Positions 1-8,986 of a stretch of 34,939 nt of DNA are shown piece after piece. The translations under genes were made by a program, and so were the position numbers. Below the pieces are notes generated by a model that was not told where the DNA came from, did not search any database, and saw only the letters and a program-made list of their open reading frames with translations. Positions within the stretch are counted from its first letter, which is position 1, and the number at the start of each line of letters is the position of its first letter. The DNA is from Pirellula sp. (GTDB lineage: Bacteria > Planctomycetota > Planctomycetia > Pirellulales > Pirellulaceae), in the NCBI GenBank assembly GCA_021736575.1, contig JAIPFP010000035.1:1-34939 (forward strand), written 5' to 3'.

Positions 1-1276
1 GCATAAAACCACTCGCCGAATCGTTGGTGTGCAACGTGCTAAACACAAGGTGACCTGTCAACGAAGCTTGCGTTGCGTTTTCCGCTGTCTCCAAATCTCG
101 AATTTCACCCACAAGTACCACGTCGGGATCGTGCCGCAATATCGCGCGCAAACACGCTGCAAAATTTAAGCCCACTTTCGTGTGTACTTGAATCTGATTG
201 ATCCCTTCCAATTGATACTCGATGGGATCTTCGGTGGTCACGATTTTGATGTCTTCCGACATGATTTCGCTCAACGCACTGTACAGCGTGGTCGTCTTGC
301 CCGAACCGGTGGGTCCGGTGACAAGCAGAATTCCGTGCGGTAACCGAATGAGCTTTTGAAAATTTTCGTAGACTGCCTCAGGCATACCGATACCTCGCAA
401 CGAAAACTTCAAGTTCGTCTTGTCCAGTACCCGCATCACGACACCTTCGCCGTGGAGCATCGGAATGATGGAAACACGCACGTCGATTTCACGACCCGAG
501 ACTCGCAGTTTGATGCGTCCGTCTTGTGGTACTCGCTTCTCGGCGATGTTCATCTTAGCCATGATCTTGAGCCGGCTGATGATCGCGGCACGGAACTGAT
601 TCATCTCGGGTGGAGTCGGTTGTTTTTGTAAAACTCCGTCGATGCGGTGGCGTATTTTTAGTCCAGACTCTTGCGATTCAATATGGATGTCGCTGGCTCT
701 CGCTTGGATGGCTTCACTGAGGATCTCGTTGACGAGCCCGACCACGGACGCTTGTTGGGCTTCGGCAGCATCCTCCAAACTATCTGGATCAAGCCCTTCG
801 AGCATCTCCACGTCGCCGGGTTGTTGCCGCTGGAGAGCGATCAAACCATCGATCGTTTCCGAGCCAACGCCGAGATGCCGCTTGATCAATTTCTGAACGG
901 TTTCGGGAGCGGCCATGACAGGTCGCACCTCTACCTCCATGGCGGATGCAACCGAATCGATCGCGGCAAAGTCAAACGGATTGCTGACGGCCAGTCTCAG
1001 CCATCCAGGTCCGCGTTCGAGCGGAAAGACCCCGTGCCGGTGGATAAGTTTCGCAGGAAAGCCTTCCAGCGTTTCGGGAGCAAAATCCCCATTGTCCGTG
1101 TCGAGCCAATCAAGCTTCATCGAGCGAGCACTGGTGGCGAGCAAATCGAGCGAACTGTTGAACGACCACTGTTCGGCGAGCTGGTCGAGGGAATCACCTA
1201 GACTGAGGCAATCCGCCAATTGACGCAGTTGCACAGAGTCTAGTAATGGATGCATTCCCGAGGAATTCGAGATCAT
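1..1276 (-). CDS. gspE: GspE/PilB-family secretion/pilus assembly ATPase (3' end outside window)
   Basis: AAA+ traffic ATPase that powers pseudopilus or pilus polymerisation at the inner membrane in type II secretion or type IV pilus systems. I translated about 425 residues from ATG at 1276; the gene continues past base 1. An N-terminal T2SSE_N/MshEN-like part (about residues 20-160) is followed by the ATPase core: an ASDIHIE motif near residue 193, Walker A GPTGSGKTTTL from residue 321, an Asp-box containing EDPIEYQ, the Walker B segment DPDVVLVGEIRD (residues 383-394) and the start of the His box (STLHTND). The start is the first in-frame ATG; no strong ribosome site is visible. It lies 365 bp downstream of the giant secretin-N-like gene on the same strand, so a gsp/pil cluster probably continues to the left. 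Whether it is GspE or PilB cannot be decided from this fragment. Confidence 0.93.
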   Translation of the reverse strand, partial: MISNSSGMHPLLDSVQLRQLADCLSLGDSLDQLAEQWSFNSSLDLLATSARSMKLDWLDTDNGDFAPETLEGFPAKLIHRHGVFPLERGPGWLRLAVSNPFDFAAIDSVASAMEVEVRPVMAAPETVQKLIKRHLGVGSETIDGLIALQRQQPGDVEMLEGLDPDSLEDAAEAQQASVVGLVNEILSEAIQARASDIHIESQESGLKIRHRIDGVLQKQPTPPEMNQFRAAIISRLKIMAKMNIAEKRVPQDGRIKLRVSGREIDVRVSIIPMLHGEGVVMRVLDKTNLKFSLRGIGMPEAVYENFQKLIRLPHGILLVTGPTGSGKTTTLYSALSEIMSEDIKIVTTEDPIEYQLEGINQIQVHTKVGLNFAACLRAILRHDPDVVLVGEIRDLETAENATQASLTGHLVFSTLHTNDSASGFM

Positions 1277-1640
1277 CGTGTCAATCCGTGAATACGAGTG
1301 ATGCTTTTCTCAGCGAACTTAAGGAAGGAGGACATGCGTTCGGTAAAAGCACTTATACAATGGTGGGGTTCGATCGGAACAGAATTCTTTCGCGATCGAA
1401 CTGGAATTAGGCAGGCTGAAAACGGTGGGTTGTGGTCTGGATCGGATACATCCTATTGTGCAGTATAGCCAAACAAACCGCGATTCTAGAATAAGTTTAC
1501 TCGTTTGCACGATTGCAGGGCAATTCCAAAGAACGTCACACCCAAAAGGGGGGTGCATTAGCATGCGTCTAACTCACTCCTATGGGTGAAATGAGTCCGG
1601 TCCGGTGAGGCTTGCGACATTTCGCTAAAACGCAGTGCCA
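1277..1640. other. Gap between the giant secretin-N gene and the ATPase gene
   Basis: This 364-bp stretch has no convincing gene. An 81-codon minus-strand reading frame (1319-1564) shows no domain, no ribosome site and an atypical composition. I looked for a remnant of a secretin channel domain downstream of the giant gene in its own frame and saw none; that frame reaches another stop within about 25 codons. A short hairpin is possible near 1540-1556 (CACCC paired with GGGTG). A promoter for the ATPase gene may lie here but no clear -35/-10 pair is visible. Confidence 0.5.
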
Positions 1641-4600
1641 CTATTTCGTTCGCAGTAGATTCAGTGCTTTTTCAAGGTTTTTGGTGTTGGTGGATTCCAG
1701 ACGCAGCAACTGAACCCGACGGGCGGATGCCGTCCCCGATTGTTGGTCGAGCTTTTCAATGAACGATCGCACCTCAGCCGTTAAACTTGTAGGGCCTCTG
1801 AGTACGATGGAATTGGTGGTGTCGTCAACCGCTGCAGTGAGCAATGGACCTGCGGACTGTGCATTGATCTGTTGTAGTACCGTCGCAACGTCCGCAGAAA
1901 CACCCTCTGGGATATCTACGGGCACTCTGCCTGCCCCTGTCGTGAATTGCGACTTATAGACACTCTCGATAATGCTCACCACATTCTTTGCGCTTGCACT
2001 TTGAAGCTGCACGATGTTGGGCGTGATCTGCTGAAGCGTATCGAGCAGGTCCTCGGAGTCGAAAACCGCCAGCAGTTCTTCGACAATTTTTCGATCCGCC
2101 CGGTTTCCTCCGATGATCAAGCCGTTAATTCGTGGGTCCGCGACGATTTTCACCCTTTGTATCGCATCGGAGAACGACGTTCGCTTGCTGCTCTCTCCGG
2201 TTCGAAAGAGATCGACGAGAATCTCTTGCAAGTGTTTAGCGTCGGTGTGTCGCAAAATGTAAACGGAGAAATTTCCAGCGGTTGCAAATGGAGTGACCTT
2301 TGGGTTCATTACGGTATCGAGCAGTCGCGTGAATAAATCGAGGGCTTCCATGTCATCCGACGCCACTGTCCATTGCTCTTCCCCCGTTACAACGATGATC
2401 GGTGGACGTTGTATGGGTGCCGTTTGCTGATCATCCGGCAAGGCTTGCACGCTTGCCAATCTCTGGATCACCTTCGAGCGAGATTGGCCCAAATCGTCTA
2501 TCTTTTTGGGGGCTACGGGTATCGGCGGTGCTTCTTGTTGAATCTCTGACTTGATCGGCGTGGGATTGACGACGTTGATGGGATTGTTTCGCAGGGTCGG
2601 CCATAGTTTCTGAATATCCTCTAACAACTGTGTCGAACTGCGATGAATTGGTACGAATCGCAATCGTCCGGATCCAGCCGAGACATTTTTGGTTTGCGAT
2701 TCCCCCATCTGCTTCAGAAGTTTGCGAATACTCTCAAGTTGTTCTTGGGTTGCTCTTACTAAGACCTGTTGTTGATTGGAATCGATTGAGATCATCGGTG
2801 CACTCGATATGGCTTCGTCTTGAAACAACGCATCGGCGGCTAATTTGAACGAGAAAGGGTCTGCCGAGGTCAACTGAATGATTTCGAGCTCACGTGGCGG
2901 AGGCGCAAATTGCTTAACGGCCTCCTCTACCGATTTGAGCTGCGATGCAGTACCGGTTACGATCAGCTGTTGTTTGAGCGGATCGTATTTCACATCGACG
3001 CGGTCTGCGTCCTCTTTGAAGAGGCTTTCGATCGAAGTTATCACCGATTTGCCATCGGCACCGCTCAAGGAAAAGAGTTGAAGTCTCTTGGAATCGCTTG
3101 AAGTGTTTGGCACATCGAATTGCTCCACCAATTGCTCGGCCACGGTCAAATCCTGCCGACCTGCGACAACAAATACGCTCTTCGTTTCGCGGCTGAAGCT
3201 GACGCCCGCAGTGGAGCGTCTCCCAAATGCGCTTTGAAGTGCCTCGGCTACCTTCTCTGGGTTGGCGTGCCTAAGAACAAATGCTTTCAGTGTTGGAAGT
3301 TTGGTCGGCTGAGCATTGATCTCTTCGACGACCTTCGCGATTGCGAGCTGATCTTCGTCGGTCGCAGTCGCAAAAACACCACCGCTGATCGAGTCAGCAG
3401 AAAAACTCGCTTTCGGGAAACTATCTTGTAGCGCCTTTGAGAGTGGCACTGGCTCGGCTCCAACAAGCGAATAGAATCGCGTATTCTTCTCCTTGGAGCC
3501 GCCGGATTCCACTTCTGTCACGATCTGGGCAATCCGCTCCATCTCGGCGGCAGGAGCGGTCACGATCAAACTGTTCGTGGCGGTGTCCGCAGTAGACGTC
3601 GCTTTCAACGAAAAGCCTTGGAGGGCGGCTTTCAACGTAGTCGCGTTCCCTTTTCCAATCGCAAAGACACGAGTTTCACTGTTTTGTATATCGACATCAA
3701 AGTCCTTGACGATCGATTCGATTCGCTTGTGCTGTTCGGTTGTCGCGGTTGCAATGAGTACGCCTTCTTCGCGAGAACCATAAAAGGTCGCGTCCGGCAT
3801 GAGATCCACGAGCACGGTAGACAACCCTCGAGCGCTGGCTTGCCTCAATCGATATACGTGCGTTTCCCGATTGGACGATTTGGGAAGATCAAAAGCGTTG
3901 ATAAACTCTTTGATCTTCTGGTGCTCGTGAGCCTTAGCCGTGGCAGCAATCGTGCGCGATGTTGCGTCTTGTACGAGCGTTGCTCGCGGCACCAACGACT
4001 GTAGAATCGTCAAGGCACTCAGCGAACTCCCGTATTGCAGCGGATACACAACGGATGAGCTAGCATCGGGGACCGGAAGCTCTTGTTGCAGTTTCTCGAT
4101 CTTGTCTGCAACCATCGTCAATTCCTCCGGGCTTCCGATGGCGAGTAGAGTACCGTTGCGAGCATTGGATTCCAGTTTGATTTGGGATGGCAAGGTCGCT
4201 TGCAGTGCGCTAAGCAGGCTGGTTTGGTCAACACGGTCCACATCGATCTTGAATACTTTTATCGTGCGATCCGAGGCGTTGGGGCCACTTGCCATCAACT
4301 CCACGACTTCCGCGACACGCTCCTGCTGATCGGAGGTTGCGATCACGATCAATTGGCCTGTTGTCGGGTCGGAAGTAATCTCAAGCAGAGGAAAGAGGGC
4401 TTTTAACGAGGATTGAACGATCAACGCTTGCGACGGTTTTACAACATAAGTAGCAGGCTCCGTCTGCACATCAAACTGCTTCAAAAACTCTTCAATTTTC
4501 CTGTGATCGCTGGCCTTGGCGGTGGCGGCTAGGCTTCTCGATACCGCGTCCCGCACAAAAGTCGCCTTTGGCATCAAAGGCTGCAAAATGGCAAGCGCAC

Positions 4601-7600
4601 CACTGGTTGTGGTGTATCGAAGCTTGTAGACCGTCGACACCGTCGGCTCGGGGACAGGCATTTGTTTCTGCAACTCATCGATTTTAGCCGTCACCGACTC
4701 CAGTTCTTCTGGCGTACCGATGGCCATGATCGTGTTGTTGATCAAGTTTGGCTCAAGCCTGATCTGAGGTGGAAGCGTCGATTGAAGAGCGTTCAATAAG
4801 TTGGTTAACTCCGCACCTTCGGCTTCCACACGAAAGACTTTGACAGTACGCTCCGAAGCGTTGGGACCAGTCGACATTAACTCAATGACTTCTGCAATTC
4901 GCTTTTGCTGATCAGCGGATGCCACAACAATCAGTTGGCCTGTCGTCGGAACCGCGGCAACGCCAATCGTAGGGAAGAGCGATAGCAAGGAGGTTTGAAC
5001 CGCAACGACCTGAGTCGGTTTGACTTGGTAGGTTGCGACTTCCTTGGCGGCTTGGGCGGTCTTGCTGATTTGCTCTAGGGCTTGCTGGACTCGTGTTTGT
5101 TGTTCTTCTCCCGCCCAAACCGTCACAGTTCGCGACGTGATATCGCTACTGATTACGGCTTGGGGTGCGATTTGTCCAAGGATCGATGCCAGGGTGAGCA
5201 TGTCCCCCGCAGGAACCGAGTAAGTTTTGACAAACTGCGGCTTGCCATCAGGGGCCGATATCAAGCGTTCTATGGCTGCGTCCAATTGATCGAGCTCCTT
5301 GAGGGAACCAGAGGCGATGATGCGGTTCGCGGTCGCGTCGGCCGACAACTGCAAATCGGGCCATAGTTTTTGTAACGTCGGAATCAACGCTGCCGCTTGC
5401 AGTTTCTTGGCTTCGTACGAGCGAATCTCGTTCGATCCTCCGCCCGTTTGCAAGGGACGATCGATTTGAGTGATGGTCGCTTTCGCGATCGCTTGAGTCT
5501 CAAGTGGTCCTGTTACAACGAGCTGCTTAAGTTTGTCATCCGCGATGGACGTCGTTCCCAACGCAAGTTGATCGAAGACGATCTTTACCTGGGAGGGCAA
5601 CGCATGCTCAAGCGAATAAGCCACCACAATTTGCTGTTGCTCGACACCGAGTTTCTCGCTCAGCGCCTTAACCAAGTCCGAAATCTCTTGGTGTGTTTTG
5701 GCATCCGCACCAACGAGGAGTCGGTTCCTGGCGCTGTCCAAATTCACGCGAGCCTTCGTAAGCAATGGGGCGAGAGCCAATTGCAGGGTGGCTGCCGTCA
5801 TGCCGCGGACAGTATAGGATTCTAGAGTGATCGCAGTTTTCTTGGGTAGTTGTTCATTGAACAAGTCAATTCGGGTTGCAAGTTTGACGTGTGAGGCCTC
5901 ATCGGCGATAACGGTCAGCTTATTTCCATCCGCGTCGGCAGTGATTTTGGCATCGGGGAATTCGGACGTTAGAAGCTGCAAAATGAGCGAACTTTCCTGG
6001 ACCGTAATCGGATAAATCCTTGGAAGAGTTGGCATGGAGACAGGCGCTGGCTGATCCAATCCCTTCAATAGCTTGGAGAATTCGGCATGTTGCTCGGTTG
6101 TTGCCCAAACCAAGAGCTCCTGCTTGTTGCTGCCGTCGACAATTTTGATATTGAGCAAGCTTGGTGGCAAGTCGGTCAAACTGCTTCGACGGGCGAGTTG
6201 ACTCTTAGAGAGGTCATAGATTTGCAATTTACGTGGATCTGGCTTAGGTATCAGACTCTGCAATTCGGGCAACAGCTTTTCGACCATTTGGATCTCAGCG
6301 GTGCTCGCGAGCAGCATCAATTTCTTTCCATCATCGCCTAACCAAACATTGGCGTTGGGCACCACCCGCTGGACCGTCGCCAACCACTTCGGGTCAGCTT
6401 GTTGTTCGATAGGAAAAGCACGGAAGACCAATTGGTTTGCGGATTGTGAACGTTTCCAAACGTCGACCATTTCTGTCGCGATTCGTAGATCCTCTTGGGA
6501 GCCGCGAACAACCAGACTGCCAGTTTTGACGTTGGAAGCCATCTGACTTTTCGGCAGGAACGATTTGAGTGCGGTTTCGACCAACGGGGCTACCGTCGGA
6601 TCCAACTCGAATACTTGAATCGATTTGCCAGCTTCGGCTGGAACCACATCGAAAGCGGCCAAACTGGCTTTGAGCAATTTCTGGTCTTCCGCTCGCGCAA
6701 TCACTAGAACTCGATCGGTCGTAGCCGTAACCGTTGCGTTGGGTGCTAGGTTGAGTATCTGCTTTTTGATCTCGTCGGCAGTCGCGCCAGACAACGACAG
6801 TTGATACGCGACCGACTCGAACGATTGCAACTGAGCCGCGTTTGCCGTCATCTGGTCAATAGCCAGCTTGATAGCGTTCTGCTGATCGGGAATAACGAAC
6901 GCACTCAAGACGCCCGTTTTGTCGTCGACCGTTATCTGGGTACTTGGGATGAGTTTGCGGATGGTTTCCAACGCGCGGGCTGCGTCCAAACCGCCAAGCG
7001 GGTAGGCGGCAAAAACCGGTACTGGGGGCGGCGGTGGCGGTTCGGGTTTCGGTGCGACCTTGGGCAATGGCACGGACGCGATCAGTTCATTGATCGTTTG
7101 CATCTTTCCAGCCGTTTCAACGACCAACACTTGGCTGCCTTGTGCCAATGGCACAGCCCGTCCATAACTGCTCAAGTACGGCTTTACTTCTTGAAGCACA
7201 GCGTCGATTGGGCGTCCCGCAAGTGGAAAAACAACACTCACCAACTCAAAGCGGCCACGCTTCAGCAGTTCATCTAGTTTGACTCGTGGAAGCAGTTCGA
7301 GGGGGATAGAATCGCTTAGGGCCATCACCACCAACATTTTCTCGCGGCGAACGAGCGAGAAATTACGAGTCATCAGCACGCTATTAAGCAGATCGATCCC
7401 TTCGCTTGGCGAATACGAACGCGTATCGCTGTAGGTAAATGTGCCAGGTGGGATTTGATCCATGACCAAAGTCAAATCCTGTTGGCTTGCGAACCAATCA
7501 AGCACCGCGTCCCATTTCATTTCCCTGAACTGAAACATGAGCTTCTTCGGCGACTGCGTTTCAATGAACTTCGACCGCTGCTGATCGTTTAAGACAGCCA

Positions 7601-7850
7601 ATATTCGTTTCGAAAAATCTGCATTGACCTTGTCTTTGGATGTTTTGTCAGTTTGTCGCGCCAATTCCTCAGCTCGCGACTGGAGTAGATTCTGAATCGC
7701 GGATCGTTGAACGTCTACTAGGCTCAATCGTTCCGCAACGTCCGGGTGTACCAAACTCGCCACATCCGGTTCTTGGGCGATCAACGCCGGTGGAACGTAC
7801 AAATAAAGCGACAAAACACAAAGAAAAGCTATGAAATAGTTCGCAAACAT
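1641..7850 (-). CDS. Giant exported protein: N0-like domain plus about 26 secretin-N (NolW-like) repeats, no secretin pore
   Basis: The 2069-residue protein begins with a signal peptide (hydrophobic core FIAFLCVLSLYLYV, cleavage likely near the AQE at about 26-28). A helical region follows, then at about 104-190 a segment resembling the STN/N0 domain of secretins. From about residue 200 to the end I count about 26 copies of a roughly 65-75-residue unit: a beta strand of type 'xVYxL', a helix ending in 'LxxLxPxA', a 'D..T..L.V.A' strand pair, then a helix ending 'I..L...FD'. This is the layout of secretin_N (NolW-like) domains. A 27th unit stops after its first helix. A proline-rich linker (about 268-278) precedes repeat 2. 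No C-terminal secretin beta-barrel domain is present, whereas typical GspD/PilQ proteins have N0, two to four N domains and a barrel in about 600-800 residues. It is probably periplasmic or envelope-associated; a link to the neighbouring ATPase is inferred from position only. Confidence 0.85.
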   Translation of the reverse strand: MFANYFIAFLCVLSLYLYVPPALIAQEPDVASLVHPDVAERLSLVDVQRSAIQNLLQSRAEELARQTDKTSKDKVNADFSKRILAVLNDQQRSKFIETQSPKKLMFQFREMKWDAVLDWFASQQDLTLVMDQIPPGTFTYSDTRSYSPSEGIDLLNSVLMTRNFSLVRREKMLVVMALSDSIPLELLPRVKLDELLKRGRFELVSVVFPLAGRPIDAVLQEVKPYLSSYGRAVPLAQGSQVLVVETAGKMQTINELIASVPLPKVAPKPEPPPPPPVPVFAAYPLGGLDAARALETIRKLIPSTQITVDDKTGVLSAFVIPDQQNAIKLAIDQMTANAAQLQSFESVAYQLSLSGATADEIKKQILNLAPNATVTATTDRVLVIARAEDQKLLKASLAAFDVVPAEAGKSIQVFELDPTVAPLVETALKSFLPKSQMASNVKTGSLVVRGSQEDLRIATEMVDVWKRSQSANQLVFRAFPIEQQADPKWLATVQRVVPNANVWLGDDGKKLMLLASTAEIQMVEKLLPELQSLIPKPDPRKLQIYDLSKSQLARRSSLTDLPPSLLNIKIVDGSNKQELLVWATTEQHAEFSKLLKGLDQPAPVSMPTLPRIYPITVQESSLILQLLTSEFPDAKITADADGNKLTVIADEASHVKLATRIDLFNEQLPKKTAITLESYTVRGMTAATLQLALAPLLTKARVNLDSARNRLLVGADAKTHQEISDLVKALSEKLGVEQQQIVVAYSLEHALPSQVKIVFDQLALGTTSIADDKLKQLVVTGPLETQAIAKATITQIDRPLQTGGGSNEIRSYEAKKLQAAALIPTLQKLWPDLQLSADATANRIIASGSLKELDQLDAAIERLISAPDGKPQFVKTYSVPAGDMLTLASILGQIAPQAVISSDITSRTVTVWAGEEQQTRVQQALEQISKTAQAAKEVATYQVKPTQVVAVQTSLLSLFPTIGVAAVPTTGQLIVVASADQQKRIAEVIELMSTGPNASERTVKVFRVEAEGAELTNLLNALQSTLPPQIRLEPNLINNTIMAIGTPEELESVTAKIDELQKQMPVPEPTVSTVYKLRYTTTSGALAILQPLMPKATFVRDAVSRSLAATAKASDHRKIEEFLKQFDVQTEPATYVVKPSQALIVQSSLKALFPLLEITSDPTTGQLIVIATSDQQERVAEVVELMASGPNASDRTIKVFKIDVDRVDQTSLLSALQATLPSQIKLESNARNGTLLAIGSPEELTMVADKIEKLQQELPVPDASSSVVYPLQYGSSLSALTILQSLVPRATLVQDATSRTIAATAKAHEHQKIKEFINAFDLPKSSNRETHVYRLRQASARGLSTVLVDLMPDATFYGSREEGVLIATATTEQHKRIESIVKDFDVDIQNSETRVFAIGKGNATTLKAALQGFSLKATSTADTATNSLIVTAPAAEMERIAQIVTEVESGGSKEKNTRFYSLVGAEPVPLSKALQDSFPKASFSADSISGGVFATATDEDQLAIAKVVEEINAQPTKLPTLKAFVLRHANPEKVAEALQSAFGRRSTAGVSFSRETKSVFVVAGRQDLTVAEQLVEQFDVPNTSSDSKRLQLFSLSGADGKSVITSIESLFKEDADRVDVKYDPLKQQLIVTGTASQLKSVEEAVKQFAPPPRELEIIQLTSADPFSFKLAADALFQDEAISSAPMISIDSNQQQVLVRATQEQLESIRKLLKQMGESQTKNVSAGSGRLRFVPIHRSSTQLLEDIQKLWPTLRNNPINVVNPTPIKSEIQQEAPPIPVAPKKIDDLGQSRSKVIQRLASVQALPDDQQTAPIQRPPIIVVTGEEQWTVASDDMEALDLFTRLLDTVMNPKVTPFATAGNFSVYILRHTDAKHLQEILVDLFRTGESSKRTSFSDAIQRVKIVADPRINGLIIGGNRADRKIVEELLAVFDSEDLLDTLQQITPNIVQLQSASAKNVVSIIESVYKSQFTTGAGRVPVDIPEGVSADVATVLQQINAQSAGPLLTAAVDDTTNSIVLRGPTSLTAEVRSFIEKLDQQSGTASARRVQLLRLESTNTKNLEKALNLLRTK
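3880..5040 (-). repeat. Tandem duplication of a three-repeat module inside the giant protein
   Basis: Two adjacent blocks of about 193 codons, roughly 5040-4460 and 4457-3880, are much closer to each other than to other repeats. Landmarks appear in the same order in both: ATYQVKP/ATYVVKP, TTGQLIVVA/TTGQLIVIA, VIELMSTGPNAS/VVELMASGPNAS, MAIGTPEEL/LAIGSPEEL, and HRKIEEF/HQKIKEF. This indicates that the array grew recently by duplicating a unit of three secretin-N repeats (about residues 937-1130 and 1131-1323). Confidence 0.85.
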
Positions 7851-8211
7851 CGGTCGAACTCAGTTTTTAAGTAAGAGGGGTCAACGGCGGGGTGGAAGGG
7901 CGGGGAGCGTTGGATCGCAACTCTACTATAATTCATTTGTTAAATTCTTTCTGACCAAAATGCTGGAAGGACCTCACATCTCTTTACTACCGACCCTTAA
8001 AGGCGTAAAAACTCCGTCTGGACGCCACCTAATGGCTATTTAGGTACCTTTATTGCGGCCTTTTTACCCTGAGTTAAGAACGACAAATTGGGGGCTGTAA
8101 ACTTCTCGCGAAGTATCGTGCCAGAAAACTTGTGTATTCGACCGTCACAAATTAGGCTTAGGAGGTTGACGCCTACCACACTCTTTCATCCACCAAGCCA
8201 CCAAGGCCGCC
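7851..8211. promoter_or_regulatory. Divergent intergenic region with two small hairpins
   Basis: This 361-bp gap lies between the divergent giant gene and the small membrane-protein gene. On the minus strand a TATAGT box near 7923-7928 is a possible -10 element for the giant gene, but no good -35 partner is visible. ACCTAA (8027-8032) pairs with TTAGGT (8040-8045) over a 7-nt loop. GGCGT (8002-8006) can pair with ACGCC (8022-8026). These could form a structured leader for either gene. No coding region is evident. Confidence 0.3.
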
Positions 8212-8409
8212 ATGTACGCTTTGCTTCCTTATCTTTGGATCCTGTTCATGGTCGGTTTGGTTGTCTCGACGATCGTAACTGTAATACGGAGTCGTCCGAA
8301 AAAAGCTCCAACTCCCAAAACTACAGAAGGATTGACAACCGACGGCAATCTGAGCGAACCGGGCGAACCAATTCTGGATTTCGGCGACGAGCTAGCCCAG
8401 ATCAAATAG
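8212..8409 (+). CDS. Small single-pass membrane protein, hypothetical
   Basis: A 65-residue product with an N-terminal hydrophobic segment (about residues 3-25, including WILFMVGLVVSTIV) is followed by a basic stop-transfer stretch (RSRPKK) and an acidic hydrophilic tail. This suggests one membrane helix with a cytoplasmic C-terminus. I do not recognise the family. The ATG is preceded by AAGG at about 5 nt, a weak ribosome site. An overlapping 152-codon frame (8088-8546) in another phase is arginine-, serine- and histidine-rich and much less protein-like. The gene is divergent from the giant secretin-N gene and convergent with the pair at 8615-10029. Confidence 0.5.
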   Translation: MYALLPYLWILFMVGLVVSTIVTVIRSRPKKAPTPKTTEGLTTDGNLSEPGEPILDFGDELAQIK

Positions 8410-8451
8410 GGGCGGCACGCTCGACACAGCCGACCAAAAGTCAAAGCAGTA

Positions 8452-8468
8452 GGCACATTCCATGTGCC
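8452..8468. terminator. Perfect 7-bp hairpin between convergent genes (bidirectional terminator or REP-like unit)
   Basis: GGCACAT (8452-8458) and ATGTGCC (8462-8468) form a perfect stem around a TCC loop. It lies between the convergent genes ending at 8409 and 8615, where a bidirectional terminator or an extragenic palindrome is expected. There is no T-tract, so intrinsic termination is uncertain. Confidence 0.4.
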
Positions 8469-8565
8469 GTCCACCTGGAATCTCGGCAAAAGCTTGACTG
8501 CGAACGGCACGGCGGAGAGTTCCTGCACCTTTTGCCGGCTTTCTAGGACAAAAGATTACCACTGG

Positions 8566-8599
8566 CTTGAGGCCCTCAAAGGCCATGGGGGCCCTCAAG
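8566..8599 (-). terminator. Imperfect hairpin downstream of the 8615 gene
   Basis: CTTGAGG (8566-8572) pairs with CCTCAAG (8593-8599), and the arms also carry two direct copies of GGCCCTCAA. It sits just after the stop codon of the minus-strand gene at 8615. No T-run follows, so a terminator role is tentative. Confidence 0.25.
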
Positions 8600-8614
8600 A
8601 TATGATGGACCTTG

Positions 8615-8986
8615 TCAAACTTCGCGGGTGATCGTGCCCAAATAGAACGGCTGTTGGGCTACGAGTTCCGTTCCGTCGTTTAAGTAAAATCGGATTCGAA
8701 CGCACCACGATATTTTTAAGAGTCGCCCTTCGTAAGATAGCGGCGAGTCCGGCAATGGGACTTGAATTTTTTGAGGAATAGACCAGTCCGTGGCTGAGAG
8801 CGAATTACCGGTAAGGCGTTGGAACGAATGGACGCCAAGATCCTCTGTCCCCTTGCCCTCGGTCAACCACACTACCGATGCCTCTACCGCTGAAATGGAG
8901 TTTTGGTCCACGTTGGATACACGATATTCAAACTCGAGAAGATCGTGAGGCATGTAGGTTGGCTGCAAACCGAGCAATCGGATCAT
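8615..8986 (-). CDS. Hypothetical protein, likely arrestin-like beta-sandwich; coupled to the upstream membrane gene
   Basis: A 123-residue product without signal peptide or membrane segment, rich in beta-strand patterns (LLEFEYRVSN, ASVVWLTEGKG, LKISWCVRIRFYLNDG, EQ-type end strands). The alternation and the 'KISW.VRIR.Y' strand suggest an arrestin/immunoglobulin-like sandwich; this is inference. The frame is open further upstream to 9094, but the ATG at 8986 overlaps the upstream gene's TGA in the four-base ATGA (8986-8983), the classic arrangement for translational coupling. I therefore chose it over the upstream start, which would overlap by about 110 bp. The partner gene has a similar beta-rich C-terminal domain, so the two products may form a complex or be a split duplication. 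Confidence 0.65.
   Translation of the reverse strand: MIRLLGLQPTYMPHDLLEFEYRVSNVDQNSISAVEASVVWLTEGKGTEDLGVHSFQRLTGNSLSATDWSIPQKIQVPLPDSPLSYEGRLLKISWCVRIRFYLNDGTELVAQQPFYLGTITREV

Noticed and set aside
356..1223. Plus-strand frames opposite the ATPase
   Set aside because: The minus strand encodes a clear GspE/PilB protein with Walker motifs across the same bases, so these are antisense shadows.
1319..1564. 81-codon minus-strand frame after the giant gene
   Set aside because: No domain, no ribosome site and a composition unlike neighbouring genes.
1759..7834. Many plus-strand frames opposite the giant protein
   Set aside because: The minus strand is a continuous 2069-codon repeat protein; opposite frames have no domain pattern.
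8088..8546. 152-codon plus-strand frame overlapping the small membrane protein
   Set aside because: Rich in Arg, Ser and His with no recognisable structure; the 65-codon frame inside it in another phase has a clear membrane helix.
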